A stretch of DNA of 64,000 nt, taken from Bacterioplanes sanyensis. Its GTDB lineage: Bacteria; Pseudomonadota; Gammaproteobacteria; Pseudomonadales; Oceanobacteraceae. The first letter of the stretch is position 1. Each line of letters begins with the position of its first letter. The notes below the pieces were generated by a model. It saw only the letters and a list, made by a program, of their open reading frames with translations. It ran no database searches and was not told the origin of the DNA. The stretch lies in NCBI RefSeq assembly GCF_014652515.1, contig NZ_BMYY01000005.1, forward strand, positions 62,001-126,000, in the 5' to 3' direction. Of this stretch, positions 51,595 through 61,705 are shown piece after piece. The translations under genes were made by a program, and so were the position numbers.

Positions 51595-53465
51595 CAACGT
51601 CCTCGCAAAAACAGTTTGTCCAGCTCATGCAACGTTAGCTGGGTCCAGGTAGGCCGACCATGATTGCACTGACCGCTGCGCTCAGTGGCCTCCATATCGC
51701 GCAACAAGGCGTTCATTTCAGCCACCGTCAGTTTACGGTTGGCGCGCACCGAGCCATGGCAGGCCATGGTCGACAATATTTCATTGCGCTTGGCCGTTAG
51801 GCGATCGGATTGGCCATGCTCCATTAAGTCGCCCAGCATGTCCGTCACCAGCTGAGCCACATTGGCTTGCTGCAACAGCACTGGAATTTGCCGCACCATA
51901 ATCGACTCCGGCGCCACCCGCGCCAGCTCAACGCCTAAGCGGCGGAACTCGTCGGCGTATTGCTCGGCGGCATCGGCTTCGCGCTCACTCAGCGCCAAGG
52001 TCTCCGGCACCAACAAGGGCTGGCTTGCCACCTGCTCGCTGTCGATGGCTGTTTTTAAACGCTCGTAGGTGATGCGTTCGTGAGCGGCGTGCATGTCCAC
52101 CACCACCATGCCCTGCAGGTTTTGCGACAAAATATAAATACCGTGCAGCTGCGCCACGGCATAGCCCAGTGGCGGCACATCGTCGTCCGTGGTGATGTCA
52201 TCCAGTGTGGCCGCCTGACCATTGGCATCCAGCGGCGGTGAACTGGCTAAAGGCGCTGCCATGATCTGATAGGTGCTGAGCTGATCACTGACCTGCTGGC
52301 GTGTAGGTTGAGCGCCAAAGCTTGACGGTGCTGCCGAGGCGGCCGCCGGGGTGCGCCAATCCATCCGTGTTTGCTCGCTAAACTCACCCGCTTGGCGACC
52401 TGTGACGGTTGCCGTGGTTTGCTGCAAAGAGTCGCTACTGGCCGACGGCAGTTGATCGTCGGGGCGTACTTCCGCAAGGGCACGGTGCAGCGAGCGAAAT
52501 AAAAAGTCGTGTACTAAGCGGCCGTCACGAAAACGCACTTCGTGCTTGGTCGGGTGCACGTTGACGTCCACCAGCTTGGCGTCCAACCATAAATACAATA
52601 CAAACGCCGGGTGACGACCGTGGTACAAAACATCGCGATAAGCCTGCTTGATGGCGTGCGCCACCAATTTATCGCGCACGACCCGGCCGTTAACAAAGAA
52701 GTACTGCATGTCCGCTTGCGAGCGCGAAAAGGTCGGCAACCCCACCCAACCCTGCAACTGCAATCCCGCCGCTTCAGTGTCGATGTGCACAGCACTGTCG
52801 ATAAACTGCGGGTTGAGCAAGGTAGCGACGCGTTTTTCACGATCCACGGTGCGCTCCGCCGGGCGCAACTGATGAATGGTACGGCCATTGTGGCGCAGGC
52901 TAAAACCGACATCGTAACGACTGAGGGCCAAGCGCTTAAAGGCTTCTTCTAAATGGGAAAATTCGGTTTTTTCGGTGCGCAAAAACTTGCGCCGTGCCGG
53001 GGTGTTAAAGAATAAATCGCGCACTTCCACTGTGGTGCCCGTGGGGTGCGCCGCCGGTGCCAGTTTAGCTTCCATATCGCGGCCTTCGGCACTGACCTGC
53101 CAAGCTTGCTCCGCCTCAGGCGTGCGCGAGGTCAATGCTAAGCGAGAAACCGAGCTAATACTGGCCAACGCCTCGCCGCGAAAGCCCATGGAGGCCACCG
53201 CTTCAAGATCATCCAGCGTGGTGATTTTGCTGGTGGCGTGACGGCTGAGCGCCAGCGCTAAATCATCTTGCGCAATGCCATGGCCATCGTCGCGAATGCG
53301 TAGCAGCTTAACGCCACCTTGCTCGGCATCGACATCAATGCGACTGGCACCGGCATCCAGGGCGTTTTCGACCAACTCTTTAACAATGTTGGCAGGCCGC
53401 TCGACCACTTCGCCGGCGGCAATTTGGTTAGCCAGTCTGGGCGACAGGCGATGAATACGATTCAT
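51594..53465 (-). CDS. mutL: DNA mismatch repair protein MutL
   Basis: Mismatch-repair mediator of 623 residues. The N-terminal GHKL ATPase has ENALDAG, DDGHGI and GFRGEAL. A Ser/Ala/Gln-rich linker spans about residues 340-430. The C-terminal domain contains D457-M-H-A-x2-E-x4-E, which fits the DQHA(X)2E(X)4E endonuclease motif except Met for Gln. This suggests a nicking MutL that works without MutH, as in Pseudomonas. Confidence 0.95.
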   Translation of the reverse strand: MNRIHRLSPRLANQIAAGEVVERPANIVKELVENALDAGASRIDVDAEQGGVKLLRIRDDGHGIAQDDLALALSRHATSKITTLDDLEAVASMGFRGEALASISSVSRLALTSRTPEAEQAWQVSAEGRDMEAKLAPAAHPTGTTVEVRDLFFNTPARRKFLRTEKTEFSHLEEAFKRLALSRYDVGFSLRHNGRTIHQLRPAERTVDREKRVATLLNPQFIDSAVHIDTEAAGLQLQGWVGLPTFSRSQADMQYFFVNGRVVRDKLVAHAIKQAYRDVLYHGRHPAFVLYLWLDAKLVDVNVHPTKHEVRFRDGRLVHDFLFRSLHRALAEVRPDDQLPSASSDSLQQTTATVTGRQAGEFSEQTRMDWRTPAAASAAPSSFGAQPTRQQVSDQLSTYQIMAAPLASSPPLDANGQAATLDDITTDDDVPPLGYAVAQLHGIYILSQNLQGMVVVDMHAAHERITYERLKTAIDSEQVASQPLLVPETLALSEREADAAEQYADEFRRLGVELARVAPESIMVRQIPVLLQQANVAQLVTDMLGDLMEHGQSDRLTAKRNEILSTMACHGSVRANRKLTVAEMNALLRDMEATERSGQCNHGRPTWTQLTLHELDKLFLRGR

Positions 53466-53468
53466 AAA

Positions 53469-54806
53469 TCAGGTTTTGGGAATTCTAAGTGTCTGACCAA
53501 TGCGAATCTGGTCATCTTTGAGGTCGTTGGCGCGGCGTAAATCAGCGACAGCCACGCCATTTTTGACAGCAATACCGGATAACGTATCGCCGCGGCGAAT
53601 GGTATAGGTATGAAAGGTACTTTGGCCAGCCTGGCCCGCAGCAATTAAGGTGCCACGTGGCGGATAGCGCTTAAAGTAGTCACGCACACCATCAAAAATA
53701 GCCCGCGCCATTTTTTTACGATACGCATCGGTGCCGAGCTTTCTCTCTTCGCCAGGGTTAGAAATAAACCCAGTTTCTACCAGCAAAGCTGGCATATCAG
53801 GGGCTTTAAGCACAGCGAAACCGGCCTCTTCTACCTGACGCTTGTGTAATTTGGAGACGTGCTTCATACGGCCAAGAATCTTACTGCCAATTTGCACGCT
53901 GGATTCGCGCTTAGCGGTCATGGATAAATCCAGCAGTGTCATGGCCAAATGATCCTCACGCCCCTCAAGGCTGACGCCACCGATTAAATCTGCGTCATTT
54001 TCTTTATCCGCCAACCAACGGGCGGTTTCACTGGTGGCACCGCGCTCGGACAAAACAAACACCGAGCTGCCGCTGGCGCTGGGGTGTTTAAACGCATCGG
54101 CATGAATGGAAACAAAAAAGTCGGCATTGGCTTCACGCGCTTTTTGGGTGCGTGAGCGTAGGCCAATGTAATAATCGCCCGTACGCACCATAAAGGGCGC
54201 AAAACCTGGTTCTTGTTTAAACAAACGTTCCAGCTCTTTGGCGATTTTCAGTACCACGTGCTTTTCAAAAGTACCGCGCGGACCTATAGCGCCTGGGTCT
54301 TCGCCACCGTGGCCGGCATCGATAGCAATGATGATATCGCGTGCTTTGTGGCTACCCGTGTCACTGTCGCTGCGCTTCAATGGCTCGGCCACAGCTTTGC
54401 TGACGCTGGTTTTCTCCAGGTCGACCACCAAACGGTGATACGGGTATTTTTTATTCGGCGGCAGCGGGAAACTGCGCGGGCTCAAGCGCTGCTGCATATC
54501 GAGCACGATGCGCAAATCCCCTTTGCCGCGCTTGCCACTGCGAATGCCTTCGACCCAAGTGTTAGATAGGTCGATTTGATCAATTGCTTTGAGTAACTGG
54601 GTATCGGCTAAGTCAATCACCACCCGCTCTGGGTTGCTGAGCTGAAAAATCTTATGCTCGTGCGGCTCAGATAAATCAAACACCAGACGGGTGTTATCAG
54701 GCGACTGCCAAACTCGGATGTCTTTTACATCGGCCAAAACAGGCGTGCTGGTCATCACCAGCAGCAGCATAATTCGAGTTGTGAGCCTGTGTACCATGGT
54801 CGTCAT
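53469..54806 (-). CDS. amiB: N-acetylmuramoyl-L-alanine amidase with AMIN and LysM domains
   Basis: Periplasmic zinc amidase that splits septal peptidoglycan. The 445-residue protein has a signal peptide (about 1-25), an AMIN septal-targeting domain (about 26-130), an Amidase_3 domain (about 155-380) with zinc and catalytic residues in DAGHGGEDPGA, SIHADAF and VETGFISN, and a LysM domain (about 398-444, YTIRRGDTLSGIA). Named AmiB from its tsaE-amiB-mutL position. Two ATG codons (54806, 54797) are possible, and neither has a strong ribosome-binding site. Confidence 0.93.
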   Translation of the reverse strand: MTTMVHRLTTRIMLLLVMTSTPVLADVKDIRVWQSPDNTRLVFDLSEPHEHKIFQLSNPERVVIDLADTQLLKAIDQIDLSNTWVEGIRSGKRGKGDLRIVLDMQQRLSPRSFPLPPNKKYPYHRLVVDLEKTSVSKAVAEPLKRSDSDTGSHKARDIIIAIDAGHGGEDPGAIGPRGTFEKHVVLKIAKELERLFKQEPGFAPFMVRTGDYYIGLRSRTQKAREANADFFVSIHADAFKHPSASGSSVFVLSERGATSETARWLADKENDADLIGGVSLEGREDHLAMTLLDLSMTAKRESSVQIGSKILGRMKHVSKLHKRQVEEAGFAVLKAPDMPALLVETGFISNPGEERKLGTDAYRKKMARAIFDGVRDYFKRYPPRGTLIAAGQAGQSTFHTYTIRRGDTLSGIAVKNGVAVADLRRANDLKDDQIRIGQTLRIPKT

Positions 54807-54817
54807 GCCATTAACTT

Positions 54818-55303
54818 TTAGTCATCACGTTGCAGCGGTTGCAGCACCGAGTGCTGCTGTAATGTTTGCAGCCACGATTCGCCCAATGACGAGCCAGCGC
54901 TGGCTTGCAGGCGGCGGCCATGGCCATCATCTGCCAAATTCAGCGTCAAATCGGCGGCCGGCAAAATGCCCATCCCCCGCTCTGGCCACTCAATCAGGCA
55001 CAAGCTGCCATCGCTGAGGTAATCACGAATGCCCATAAACTCCAGTTCTTCTGGGTCGCCCAAACGGTATAAGTCAAAGTGACAAATGCGATGCTCGGCC
55101 AAAGGGTATTCTTCCACCAAGGTGTAGGTCGGGCTGCGCACCGCACCTTGATGGCCACAGGCTTGAATAAAGCCACGACAAAAGGTGGTTTTACCAGCTC
55201 CTAACGTACCTTGCAAAAACACCAGCCCAGCGCCTTGTAAAACCTCAGCAAACACTTGTGCCACCGCTAAGGTGGCGTCTTCATCAGCTAAAAACCAGCT
55301 CAT
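54818..55303 (-). CDS. tsaE: tRNA threonylcarbamoyladenosine synthesis ATPase TsaE
   Basis: ATPase of the TsaB-TsaD-TsaE complex making t6A37 in ANN-decoding tRNAs. It has 161 residues, P-loop GTLGAGKTTFCRG, SPTYTLVEEYP and HFDLYRL. The start overlaps the nnr stop (ATGA). Confidence 0.95.
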   Translation of the reverse strand: MSWFLADEDATLAVAQVFAEVLQGAGLVFLQGTLGAGKTTFCRGFIQACGHQGAVRSPTYTLVEEYPLAEHRICHFDLYRLGDPEELEFMGIRDYLSDGSLCLIEWPERGMGILPAADLTLNLADDGHGRRLQASAGSSLGESWLQTLQQHSVLQPLQRDD

Positions 55304-56820
55304 ACATTTACCAAATAACGAATCGATTGCATTAAATCACTGGCCAATAAACCGCGCTGACCCTGCTGCTGGGCTTGCAAGTCGGCCGCTGCGCTATGAA
55401 TGCATACCCCCAAACAAGCTGCTTGCCAAGCATCTAAGCCTTGCGCCAGCAAAGCGGTGAGCACTCCGGTGAGCACATCGCCCATGCCGCCACAGGCCAT
55501 GCCTGGATTGCCGTCACTGCACAAAGCCAGCTGGCCTGATGGGCTGGCGACGATCGTGCCTTGGCCTTTTAGCACCACCACCGCCTTGTAACGCTGGGCC
55601 AATGCCTGTGCCTGCTCAAAGCGCTGGCTTTGAATCTGATCACGACTAACACCCAGCAAGCGCGCGGCCTCGCCTGGATGCGGCGTTAAAATCACCTGAC
55701 GCCCAGCAAACTCGGTTTGCCAAGCAGGCTGCGCCAACAAATTGAGGGCATCGGCATCCAATACCAAAGGCTGTGACGCCGCCAACACAGGCTGCAACAA
55801 CAGCTGCCCCCAGCTGTGTTGGCCTAAGCCCGGACCACAGCCGATGGCCGTCGCACGTTTTAGCATGGGCTCAACGTCTAAGCCTGAGTTAACCTCCTGC
55901 ACCATTAACTCAGGTTGGCGAGCCAACAGCATTGCGCGCTGATCGACCGAGGTAGCAACACTGACCAAGCCTGCTCCAGTGCGGTAGCAAGCCTGAGCGG
56001 CCAAAGCGACGGCGCCGCCCATACCCGGTGCGCCGCCAAGCAACAGCGCATGGCCGTGCTCGCCTTTGTGACTGTTGCCGCGACGCTTAGCCAGTAGCCG
56101 ACCTTGCTGCTGCAACTGATGAAAACTGATGCGCTCGCAGCTCGGTTTAATCTCTTCAAATAAGCTTGGATCAACGGACAGCGAGGCATAAGCAATGTCA
56201 CCGCTGACATCCGGCCCATCGGCCGTGAGCAAACCGCGCTTAATGCCAATAAAAGTCACGGTGAGGTCCGCTTGCACCGCTGTCCCCATAATGCGTCCAG
56301 TGTCGGCGTTCAAGCCGCTGGCAACATCCAGCGCCAGCACCGGCGCCGCATGAGCATTGATGGCCGCCACCGCCGCTGCAAAATCACCGCTCACGTCGGC
56401 GCTCAAACCAGTCCCCAATAACGCATCGACGACTAAGTCGCACTGCGGCGGCAATGGCTGCCAAGGTAAAATCTCGACCTCAGCATCCTGCGCCATGGCA
56501 CGCGCTTGCTGCGCGCTGGCGCTGAGCTGATCATGATCGCCCAGCGTTTGTACCTGAGCACGCATGCCGTGGTAGGCCGCCAGCGCCGCCAGTACATAGC
56601 CATCGCCGCCGTTGTTGCCGCGACCAGCCAGCACCACCAAAGACTCACACTCGGGCCAGCGCTGCAGCAATGCCGCAAAGGCCGCTTCGCCGGCCCGGCG
56701 CATCAACTCAAAACCGTCACCTTGCAGTTGCGCAATGGCACGCTGATCTAGGTCGCGCACCTGAGCGGCAGTCATCAATTGGGTGGGTAAATGGTCCTTG
56801 GCGGTGTAAGGCGCTGTCAT
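55300..56820 (-). CDS. nnr: Bifunctional NAD(P)H-hydrate epimerase / dehydratase
   Basis: Repairs hydrated NAD(P)H. It has 506 residues: an N-terminal YjeF_N epimerase domain (RGNNGGDGYVLA), then a C-terminal ADP-dependent ribokinase-like dehydratase domain (HKGEHGHALLLGG, TPHPGEAARLL, GNPGMACGGMGDVLTG). AGGA precedes the ATG. First gene of the leftward cluster and divergent from queG, the same arrangement as E. coli. Confidence 0.95.
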   Translation of the reverse strand: MTAPYTAKDHLPTQLMTAAQVRDLDQRAIAQLQGDGFELMRRAGEAAFAALLQRWPECESLVVLAGRGNNGGDGYVLAALAAYHGMRAQVQTLGDHDQLSASAQQARAMAQDAEVEILPWQPLPPQCDLVVDALLGTGLSADVSGDFAAAVAAINAHAAPVLALDVASGLNADTGRIMGTAVQADLTVTFIGIKRGLLTADGPDVSGDIAYASLSVDPSLFEEIKPSCERISFHQLQQQGRLLAKRRGNSHKGEHGHALLLGGAPGMGGAVALAAQACYRTGAGLVSVATSVDQRAMLLARQPELMVQEVNSGLDVEPMLKRATAIGCGPGLGQHSWGQLLLQPVLAASQPLVLDADALNLLAQPAWQTEFAGRQVILTPHPGEAARLLGVSRDQIQSQRFEQAQALAQRYKAVVVLKGQGTIVASPSGQLALCSDGNPGMACGGMGDVLTGVLTALLAQGLDAWQAACLGVCIHSAAADLQAQQQGQRGLLASDLMQSIRYLVNV

Positions 56821-56911
56821 GCCGATTCCTGGCTGTCGTCATGGGTTTGACGCCAGTATAATGATTTGCCGATGCCTGCAACACCGCCAACCGCTCTGAG
56901 CCCGCCTTGTT

Positions 56912-58009
56912 ATGTCTGATTCTGCCAACCAACCCGTAACGGTCACCGCCACTGAGGCCGACCTGGCGTCACTGCGCCAGCAGCTCGATGTGTTTGGGCG
57001 CGAGCTGGGATTTCAGCAAATCGGCGTTACCGATACCGATTTAGGCCTGCACGAAGAGCGCCTGAAAGCATGGCTAGCACAGGGCTATCACGGCGAGATG
57101 GGCTTTATGGCCGATCATGGCAACATGCGCTCGCGGCCGGCTGAGCTGCAGCCCAATACCGTTCGCGTGATTTCAGCACGCATGGACTATTTACCGCCAG
57201 ACGTCGGCATCAAAGAGCAACTGCAAGACCCATCCTTGGCCTATGTGTCGCGCTACGCCTTAGGCCGTGATTATCACAAGTTGATTCGCAAACGCTTAAC
57301 CCAGCTCGGCAAGCAATTGCAGCAAGCCGCGGGCGACATGGGGTTTCGCGCCTTTGTCGACAGTGCTCCCGTGTTAGAGCGCGCCCTGGCCAACAAAGCG
57401 GGTCTGGGCTGGATTGGCAAAAACACCATGCTGATCAACCGCCAGGCTGGCTCTTACTTTTTTCTCGGTGAAATCCTCACCGACCTGCCTTTGCCCGTGG
57501 ATGAGCCGTACGCCAAAGACCATTGCGGGCGCTGCCAGGCTTGCTTGGATATTTGTCCGACCCAGGCCTTTGTCGGGCCGCACGTTTTAGACGCCCGGCG
57601 CTGCATTTCTTACCTCACCATTGAACTCGATGGACCCATACCTGAGGAGCTGCGCCCGGGTATGGGCAATCGCATTTTTGGCTGTGATGACTGCCAGATA
57701 GGCTGTCCCTGGAACCGCTTTAGCAAGCCGACCCTAGAAACCGACTTTACCCCACGCCACGCCCTCGATAAGGCCACGTTGCTGGCGCTGTTTCGCTGGG
57801 ATGAAGCCACTTTTTTGCAAAATACCGAGGGCATGCCGATTCGCCGCACAGGTTTTGAGAACTGGCAACGCAACATTGCGGTGGCACTGGGCAATGGCCC
57901 CTACAGTTTGGAGGTGGAGCAAGCCTTGCTGGAGCGCCACTCCCTCAGCACAGCCATGGTGCAGGAGCACATCAGCTGGGCGCTGCAGCGGCTGCGCGCC
58001 CAACGTTAA
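56912..58009 (+). CDS. queG: Epoxyqueuosine reductase
   Basis: Cobalamin-dependent iron-sulfur enzyme, last step of queuosine formation in tRNA. It has 365 residues: an N-terminal domain with the conserved YALGRDYHK and FVDSAPVLER, two 4Fe-4S clusters in CGRCQACLDICPTQAF and CDDCQIGCPWN, and a C-terminal HEAT-like tail. Depends on cobalamin from uptake or synthesis elsewhere. No clear ribosome-binding site precedes the ATG. Confidence 0.95.
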   Translation: MSDSANQPVTVTATEADLASLRQQLDVFGRELGFQQIGVTDTDLGLHEERLKAWLAQGYHGEMGFMADHGNMRSRPAELQPNTVRVISARMDYLPPDVGIKEQLQDPSLAYVSRYALGRDYHKLIRKRLTQLGKQLQQAAGDMGFRAFVDSAPVLERALANKAGLGWIGKNTMLINRQAGSYFFLGEILTDLPLPVDEPYAKDHCGRCQACLDICPTQAFVGPHVLDARRCISYLTIELDGPIPEELRPGMGNRIFGCDDCQIGCPWNRFSKPTLETDFTPRHALDKATLLALFRWDEATFLQNTEGMPIRRTGFENWQRNIAVALGNGPYSLEVEQALLERHSLSTAMVQEHISWALQRLRAQR

Positions 58010-58012
58010 AGG

Positions 58013-58555
58013 TTAGGCCTGAATAAAGTGCTCACGCAGATGTTTGAGCTCAGCGATGGACTCACGAATGTCGTCCAGCGCCAAGTGCGCTCCTTGTTTG
58101 CTAAAGCCTTCTAAACTGGCGGGCTTCCAACGCTTGGCCAGCTCCTTCACCGTGCTGACATCCAGGTTGCGGTAGTGCATAAAGGCTTCCAGTTGCGGCA
58201 TGTACTTCACCAGAAAGCGGCGATCTTGATGAATGCTATTGCCACACAAGGGTGACGTGCCAGGTTTGACGTGCTGCTGTAAAAACGCCAACGTTTGGCG
58301 CTCGGCTTCACGCATATCGACCTGACTTTCCCGCACGCGCTGTACCAAGCCAGAATTACCATGGGTGCGTGTATTCCACTCATCCATGGCATCCAGCAGC
58401 ACATCCGGCTGATGAATGGCCAGCACAGGCCCTTCAGCCAGCACATTGAGGTCGCCATCGGTCACAATGGTGGCGATTTCAATGATGACATCGCGTTCAG
58501 GCTCCAGCCCGGTCATCTCCAGATCCATCCACACCAGGGCATCGGTTCGGCTCAT
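58013..58555 (-). CDS. orn: Oligoribonuclease
   Basis: DEDDh 3'-5' exonuclease that degrades two-residue RNAs, including pGpG from cyclic-di-GMP turnover. The start at ATG 58555 gives [19 protein letters not shown] and 180 residues (E. coli 181); the longer frame to 58609 is rejected. Active-site motifs: DLEMTGL, HGNSGL..R, and [11 protein letters not shown]. Converges on queG with a 3-base gap. Confidence 0.96.
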   Translation of the reverse strand: MSRTDALVWMDLEMTGLEPERDVIIEIATIVTDGDLNVLAEGPVLAIHQPDVLLDAMDEWNTRTHGNSGLVQRVRESQVDMREAERQTLAFLQQHVKPGTSPLCGNSIHQDRRFLVKYMPQLEAFMHYRNLDVSTVKELAKRWKPASLEGFSKQGAHLALDDIRESIAELKHLREHFIQA

Positions 58556-58666
58556 GTCAGTCTCTCTGTCGAAAAGCGCCAGTTTACCGCCGCCGCTTGC
58601 AGCTTGCACCTACCGGCCGATGCCCCGACAATGGCGCCCTGATATCGCTGCCGGCAAAACTGCACC

Positions 58667-59695
58667 ATGAGCAAACGCAAATTGAACAAACGCCAAACTT
58701 GGCGCATTGAAAAAATCCAGCAAGAAAAGGCCAAACGTGCTCAGCAGAAAGAACAAAGCATTCACCAACAACTCAACGCCGGCGAGTTAGGCCAAGAAAT
58801 CACAGGCCAGATCATGGCGCATTTCGGCAGCCAGGTAGAGGTAGAAGCTGGACGCCATGGCCAGCGCTACCGCTGTTTTTTGCGCGCTAACTTAGGCTCA
58901 CTGGTAACTGGGGATCAAGTGGTATTTCGCCCCGGGCCGGAGGAAAACGGCGTGGCGACTGGCGTTGTAGAAACCGTGCTGGAGCGCCACAGCGAGCTGT
59001 CTCGCCCTAATCCTTATAACGAGATCAAACCCGTCGCCAGTAACATCGATGTCATCGTGCTGGTGATTGCGCCTGAGCCGTGGGCGCACCGCAACCTGAT
59101 TGATCGCTATTTAGTCGCGGCTGAAAATTGCCATATCGAGCCGGTCATTTTGTTCAACAAAACCGACCTCATCACTGACGATAACCGCGATCACTTTCTC
59201 GATTTACTCGGCCAATACCAAGAACTGGGCTATCGCATCTTAACCGTCTGCAGCCATGACAGCAGCAGCTTGGGCGAGCTCAAAGCGTTTTTAAACGATC
59301 GGGTTAGCGTGTTTGTCGGCCAGTCTGGCGTGGGCAAGTCTTCACTGATTAGCACCTTGCTACCAGACGAAGAACTCAAAGTGGGGGCGCTATCAGAGAA
59401 CACCCGCAAAGGGCGCCACACCACCACCACAGCTCGCTTGTATCACTTCCCCGCCGGTGGCGATTTGATCGACTCTCCAGGGATTCGTGAGTTTGGCTTG
59501 TGGCACATGAGCGCCGACGAGGTACTGTATGGGTTTCGCGAACTGCGCCCCTTAGCTGGCCATTGCCGTTTTCGTGATTGCAGCCACCAGCAAGAACCGG
59601 GTTGTGCCATTCAAGCGGCAGTCGACGCCGATGAAGTGTCAGAGGAGCGCTTTATCAGCTACCTGCGCATTGTCGACACCCTCACCGAGCTGTAA
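58667..59695 (+). CDS. rsgA: Small-subunit maturation GTPase RsgA
   Basis: Circularly permuted GTPase checking late 30S maturation. It has 342 residues: a basic N-terminus, an OB-fold (about 40-110), a G domain in permuted order (NKTDL, then GQSGVGKSS, then DSPGIREF), and a C-terminal zinc site CRFRDCSH...GC. Divergent from orn, as in Pseudomonas. It abuts motB with no gap. Confidence 0.95.
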   Translation: MSKRKLNKRQTWRIEKIQQEKAKRAQQKEQSIHQQLNAGELGQEITGQIMAHFGSQVEVEAGRHGQRYRCFLRANLGSLVTGDQVVFRPGPEENGVATGVVETVLERHSELSRPNPYNEIKPVASNIDVIVLVIAPEPWAHRNLIDRYLVAAENCHIEPVILFNKTDLITDDNRDHFLDLLGQYQELGYRILTVCSHDSSSLGELKAFLNDRVSVFVGQSGVGKSSLISTLLPDEELKVGALSENTRKGRHTTTTARLYHFPAGGDLIDSPGIREFGLWHMSADEVLYGFRELRPLAGHCRFRDCSHQQEPGCAIQAAVDADEVSEERFISYLRIVDTLTEL

Positions 59696-60709
59696 TCACC
59701 AGAACACTTCGTCTTCGTTGGGCGGATTATCGTAAGGGTTGTCGTCGGCTTCGCGCTCGTCGCGTAACTCCTGCAGCAAAGAGCCAGCTTTGTTAATGAC
59801 AGGTTCGCGCGCGTCCGGTGCTTCTTCTTCATTAATAAATTCAGCATCGGCTTCGCCCGCGCGGCCACTGACACCCTCTTCATAGCGCTTGTTTAGCAAG
59901 GTAATGGAGATGCGTCGATTAACCGGATCATAAGGGTCATCTTGCTTCAAGGGGGCGGTATCCCCCATGCCGATTACCTGTGCCATTTGCTCTTTTGGCA
60001 CCCCAGCTTCCATCAAGGCACGCCGCGCAGCATCCGCTCGCATCGCTGACAAACGCCAATTAACTTCGTCGGCGTCGCGACTGCTACTACGGGAAGAATC
60101 GGTGTGCCCGGCGATGGACAGGCGGTGATCAATGGTCGCCAGCACTGGCGCCAGCTCCCACAAAATGTCCTCGGTGTAGTACTTTAACTCAGCACTGCCT
60201 GGTTCAAACATGGGGCGTTTGACCTGATCCACGATCTGCACCCGTAAACCTTCGGTGGTGATGTCCAAACGCAGCTGGTTTTTAAATGGGCTTAGCGTTG
60301 GGCTAGCGTCAATTTGCGCTTCGATTTGCGCTTTTTCTTGCTCCATGCGCCGCCGTTCAATGGCTTCTGATAGGCTTTCAATTTCCTCCGCCTGTAAGAT
60401 CTTTTCTGGGTCCAGCTGCTCAGATACTGCAACGTTATCGGCCTGAGAAGGCGAGCCGCCCATATCGATGATGTAAGCCGACGGAACCTTTTGTCCTTCT
60501 TCCCAGGCTTTAGGGTCCTGAAAGTAGCCCGAGATGGCCTCACGCTGCGATTCATTGGAGGAGTTAATAACCCACAACACCAAAAAAAACGCCATCATCG
60601 CCAAGGCAAAGTCGGCCATGGCGACCTTCCAGGCACCGCCATGATGGCCGTGACGGCCCTTTTTAATGCGTCGAATAACAATGTTTTGATGCTGGCCTAA
60701 GTTTTCCAT
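59696..60709 (-). CDS. motB: Flagellar stator protein MotB
   Basis: Peptidoglycan-anchored half of the flagellar stator. It has 337 residues: a basic N-terminus, one membrane helix with the ion-binding Asp33 in MADFALAMMAFF, a plug/linker region, and an OmpA-like domain (about 150-275) with GHTDSSRSSSRDADEVNWRLS. A roughly 60-residue very acidic tail follows. It starts on the motA stop base. Asp33 context fits a proton stator. Confidence 0.94.
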   Translation of the reverse strand: MENLGQHQNIVIRRIKKGRHGHHGGAWKVAMADFALAMMAFFLVLWVINSSNESQREAISGYFQDPKAWEEGQKVPSAYIIDMGGSPSQADNVAVSEQLDPEKILQAEEIESLSEAIERRRMEQEKAQIEAQIDASPTLSPFKNQLRLDITTEGLRVQIVDQVKRPMFEPGSAELKYYTEDILWELAPVLATIDHRLSIAGHTDSSRSSSRDADEVNWRLSAMRADAARRALMEAGVPKEQMAQVIGMGDTAPLKQDDPYDPVNRRISITLLNKRYEEGVSGRAGEADAEFINEEEAPDAREPVINKAGSLLQELRDEREADDNPYDNPPNEDEVFW

Positions 60710-61560
60710 CAGCGACCACGTACCTTGCTTTCGACTTCATTGAAGCTCGGCCGACTCTGAGTAAACAGTGCTTTGCGGCCAAACTCCACCGCCAACTGTG
60801 GCGGCAAACCATTAAGAGAAGCAATCACACAGGCTTTTACCGATTCGTACAGTTTGATCTCTTCGTCGGCAATATGACGCATTTTGGCACTGACTGGCCC
60901 GACCATGCCGTAGGCTAAAAACACCCCGCTGAAGGTTCCCACCAAGGCGGCGGCAATGCTGCCACCGACTTCGGTGATTTCGCCATCAATAGCGCCCATG
61001 GTAATGACGATGCCCAACACGGCCGCCACGATGCCAAAGCCAGGTAAGGCGTCCGCTACTCGTCCTACCGCATCGCCGGGCGCCTCTAACTCATGCAAGC
61101 GGGCTTCTATCTCCTGATCCATCAGCGCTTCCAGCTCATACGGAGTTAAGTTGCCAGCGGCAATGATGCGAAAGTAGTCAGCGATAAACTCCGCCAGCTC
61201 ACTGTTGCCCTGAATTGCTGGGTAGCGAGCAAACAAAGCACTGCTTTTGGGGCTATCGACATCACCTTCAATCGACATAATGCCCTCACGCCGAGCCTTA
61301 TTAAGAATGTCATAAATTAACCCAAGCACATCCATGTACATGGCTTTATTCACCTTGCTGCCAAACATCACTTGTGGCATCAACTTGAAGCATTCGGTAA
61401 TTAAGTGCCAAGGGTTAGAGAGCAAAAAGGCACCGAAGGCACCGCCGATAATGATCAGAAACTCAAACGGATGCCAAAGCGCCAGCAGCTCGCCATTGGA
61501 CATGACATAGCCGTACAGCACACTGCCAAACACAGTAAACAAGCCAATAAAAAACAGCAT
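60709..61560 (-). CDS. motA: Flagellar stator protein MotA
   Basis: Membrane ion-channel subunit of the stator. It has 283 residues and four helices. The large cytosolic loop carries the charged residues that touch FliG, and the conserved Pro region is ALPGFGIVAAVLGIV. Paired with motB by a one-base overlap. It lies after rsgA as in Pseudomonas, apart from the main flagellar clusters. I saw no clear sigma-28 promoter upstream. Confidence 0.94.
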   Translation of the reverse strand: MLFFIGLFTVFGSVLYGYVMSNGELLALWHPFEFLIIIGGAFGAFLLSNPWHLITECFKLMPQVMFGSKVNKAMYMDVLGLIYDILNKARREGIMSIEGDVDSPKSSALFARYPAIQGNSELAEFIADYFRIIAAGNLTPYELEALMDQEIEARLHELEAPGDAVGRVADALPGFGIVAAVLGIVITMGAIDGEITEVGGSIAAALVGTFSGVFLAYGMVGPVSAKMRHIADEEIKLYESVKACVIASLNGLPPQLAVEFGRKALFTQSRPSFNEVESKVRGR

Positions 61561-61705
61561 GAAGCGCTGGTAAACTCCGCAGAAATGTGTGGGCCGGCCT
61601 AGTTTGCCACGTCAACATCAGAAATACATCTGAGCCAACTGTGCTACAGACCGTAAATGACTATAGTAATTAAAGGTCACTAACCACTGCCATACAAATT
61701 GAGAT

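Noticed and set aside
61561-61705. Sigma-28 promoter for motAB
   Set aside because: No TAAA-N15-GCCGATAA-like sequence was found on the leftward strand.
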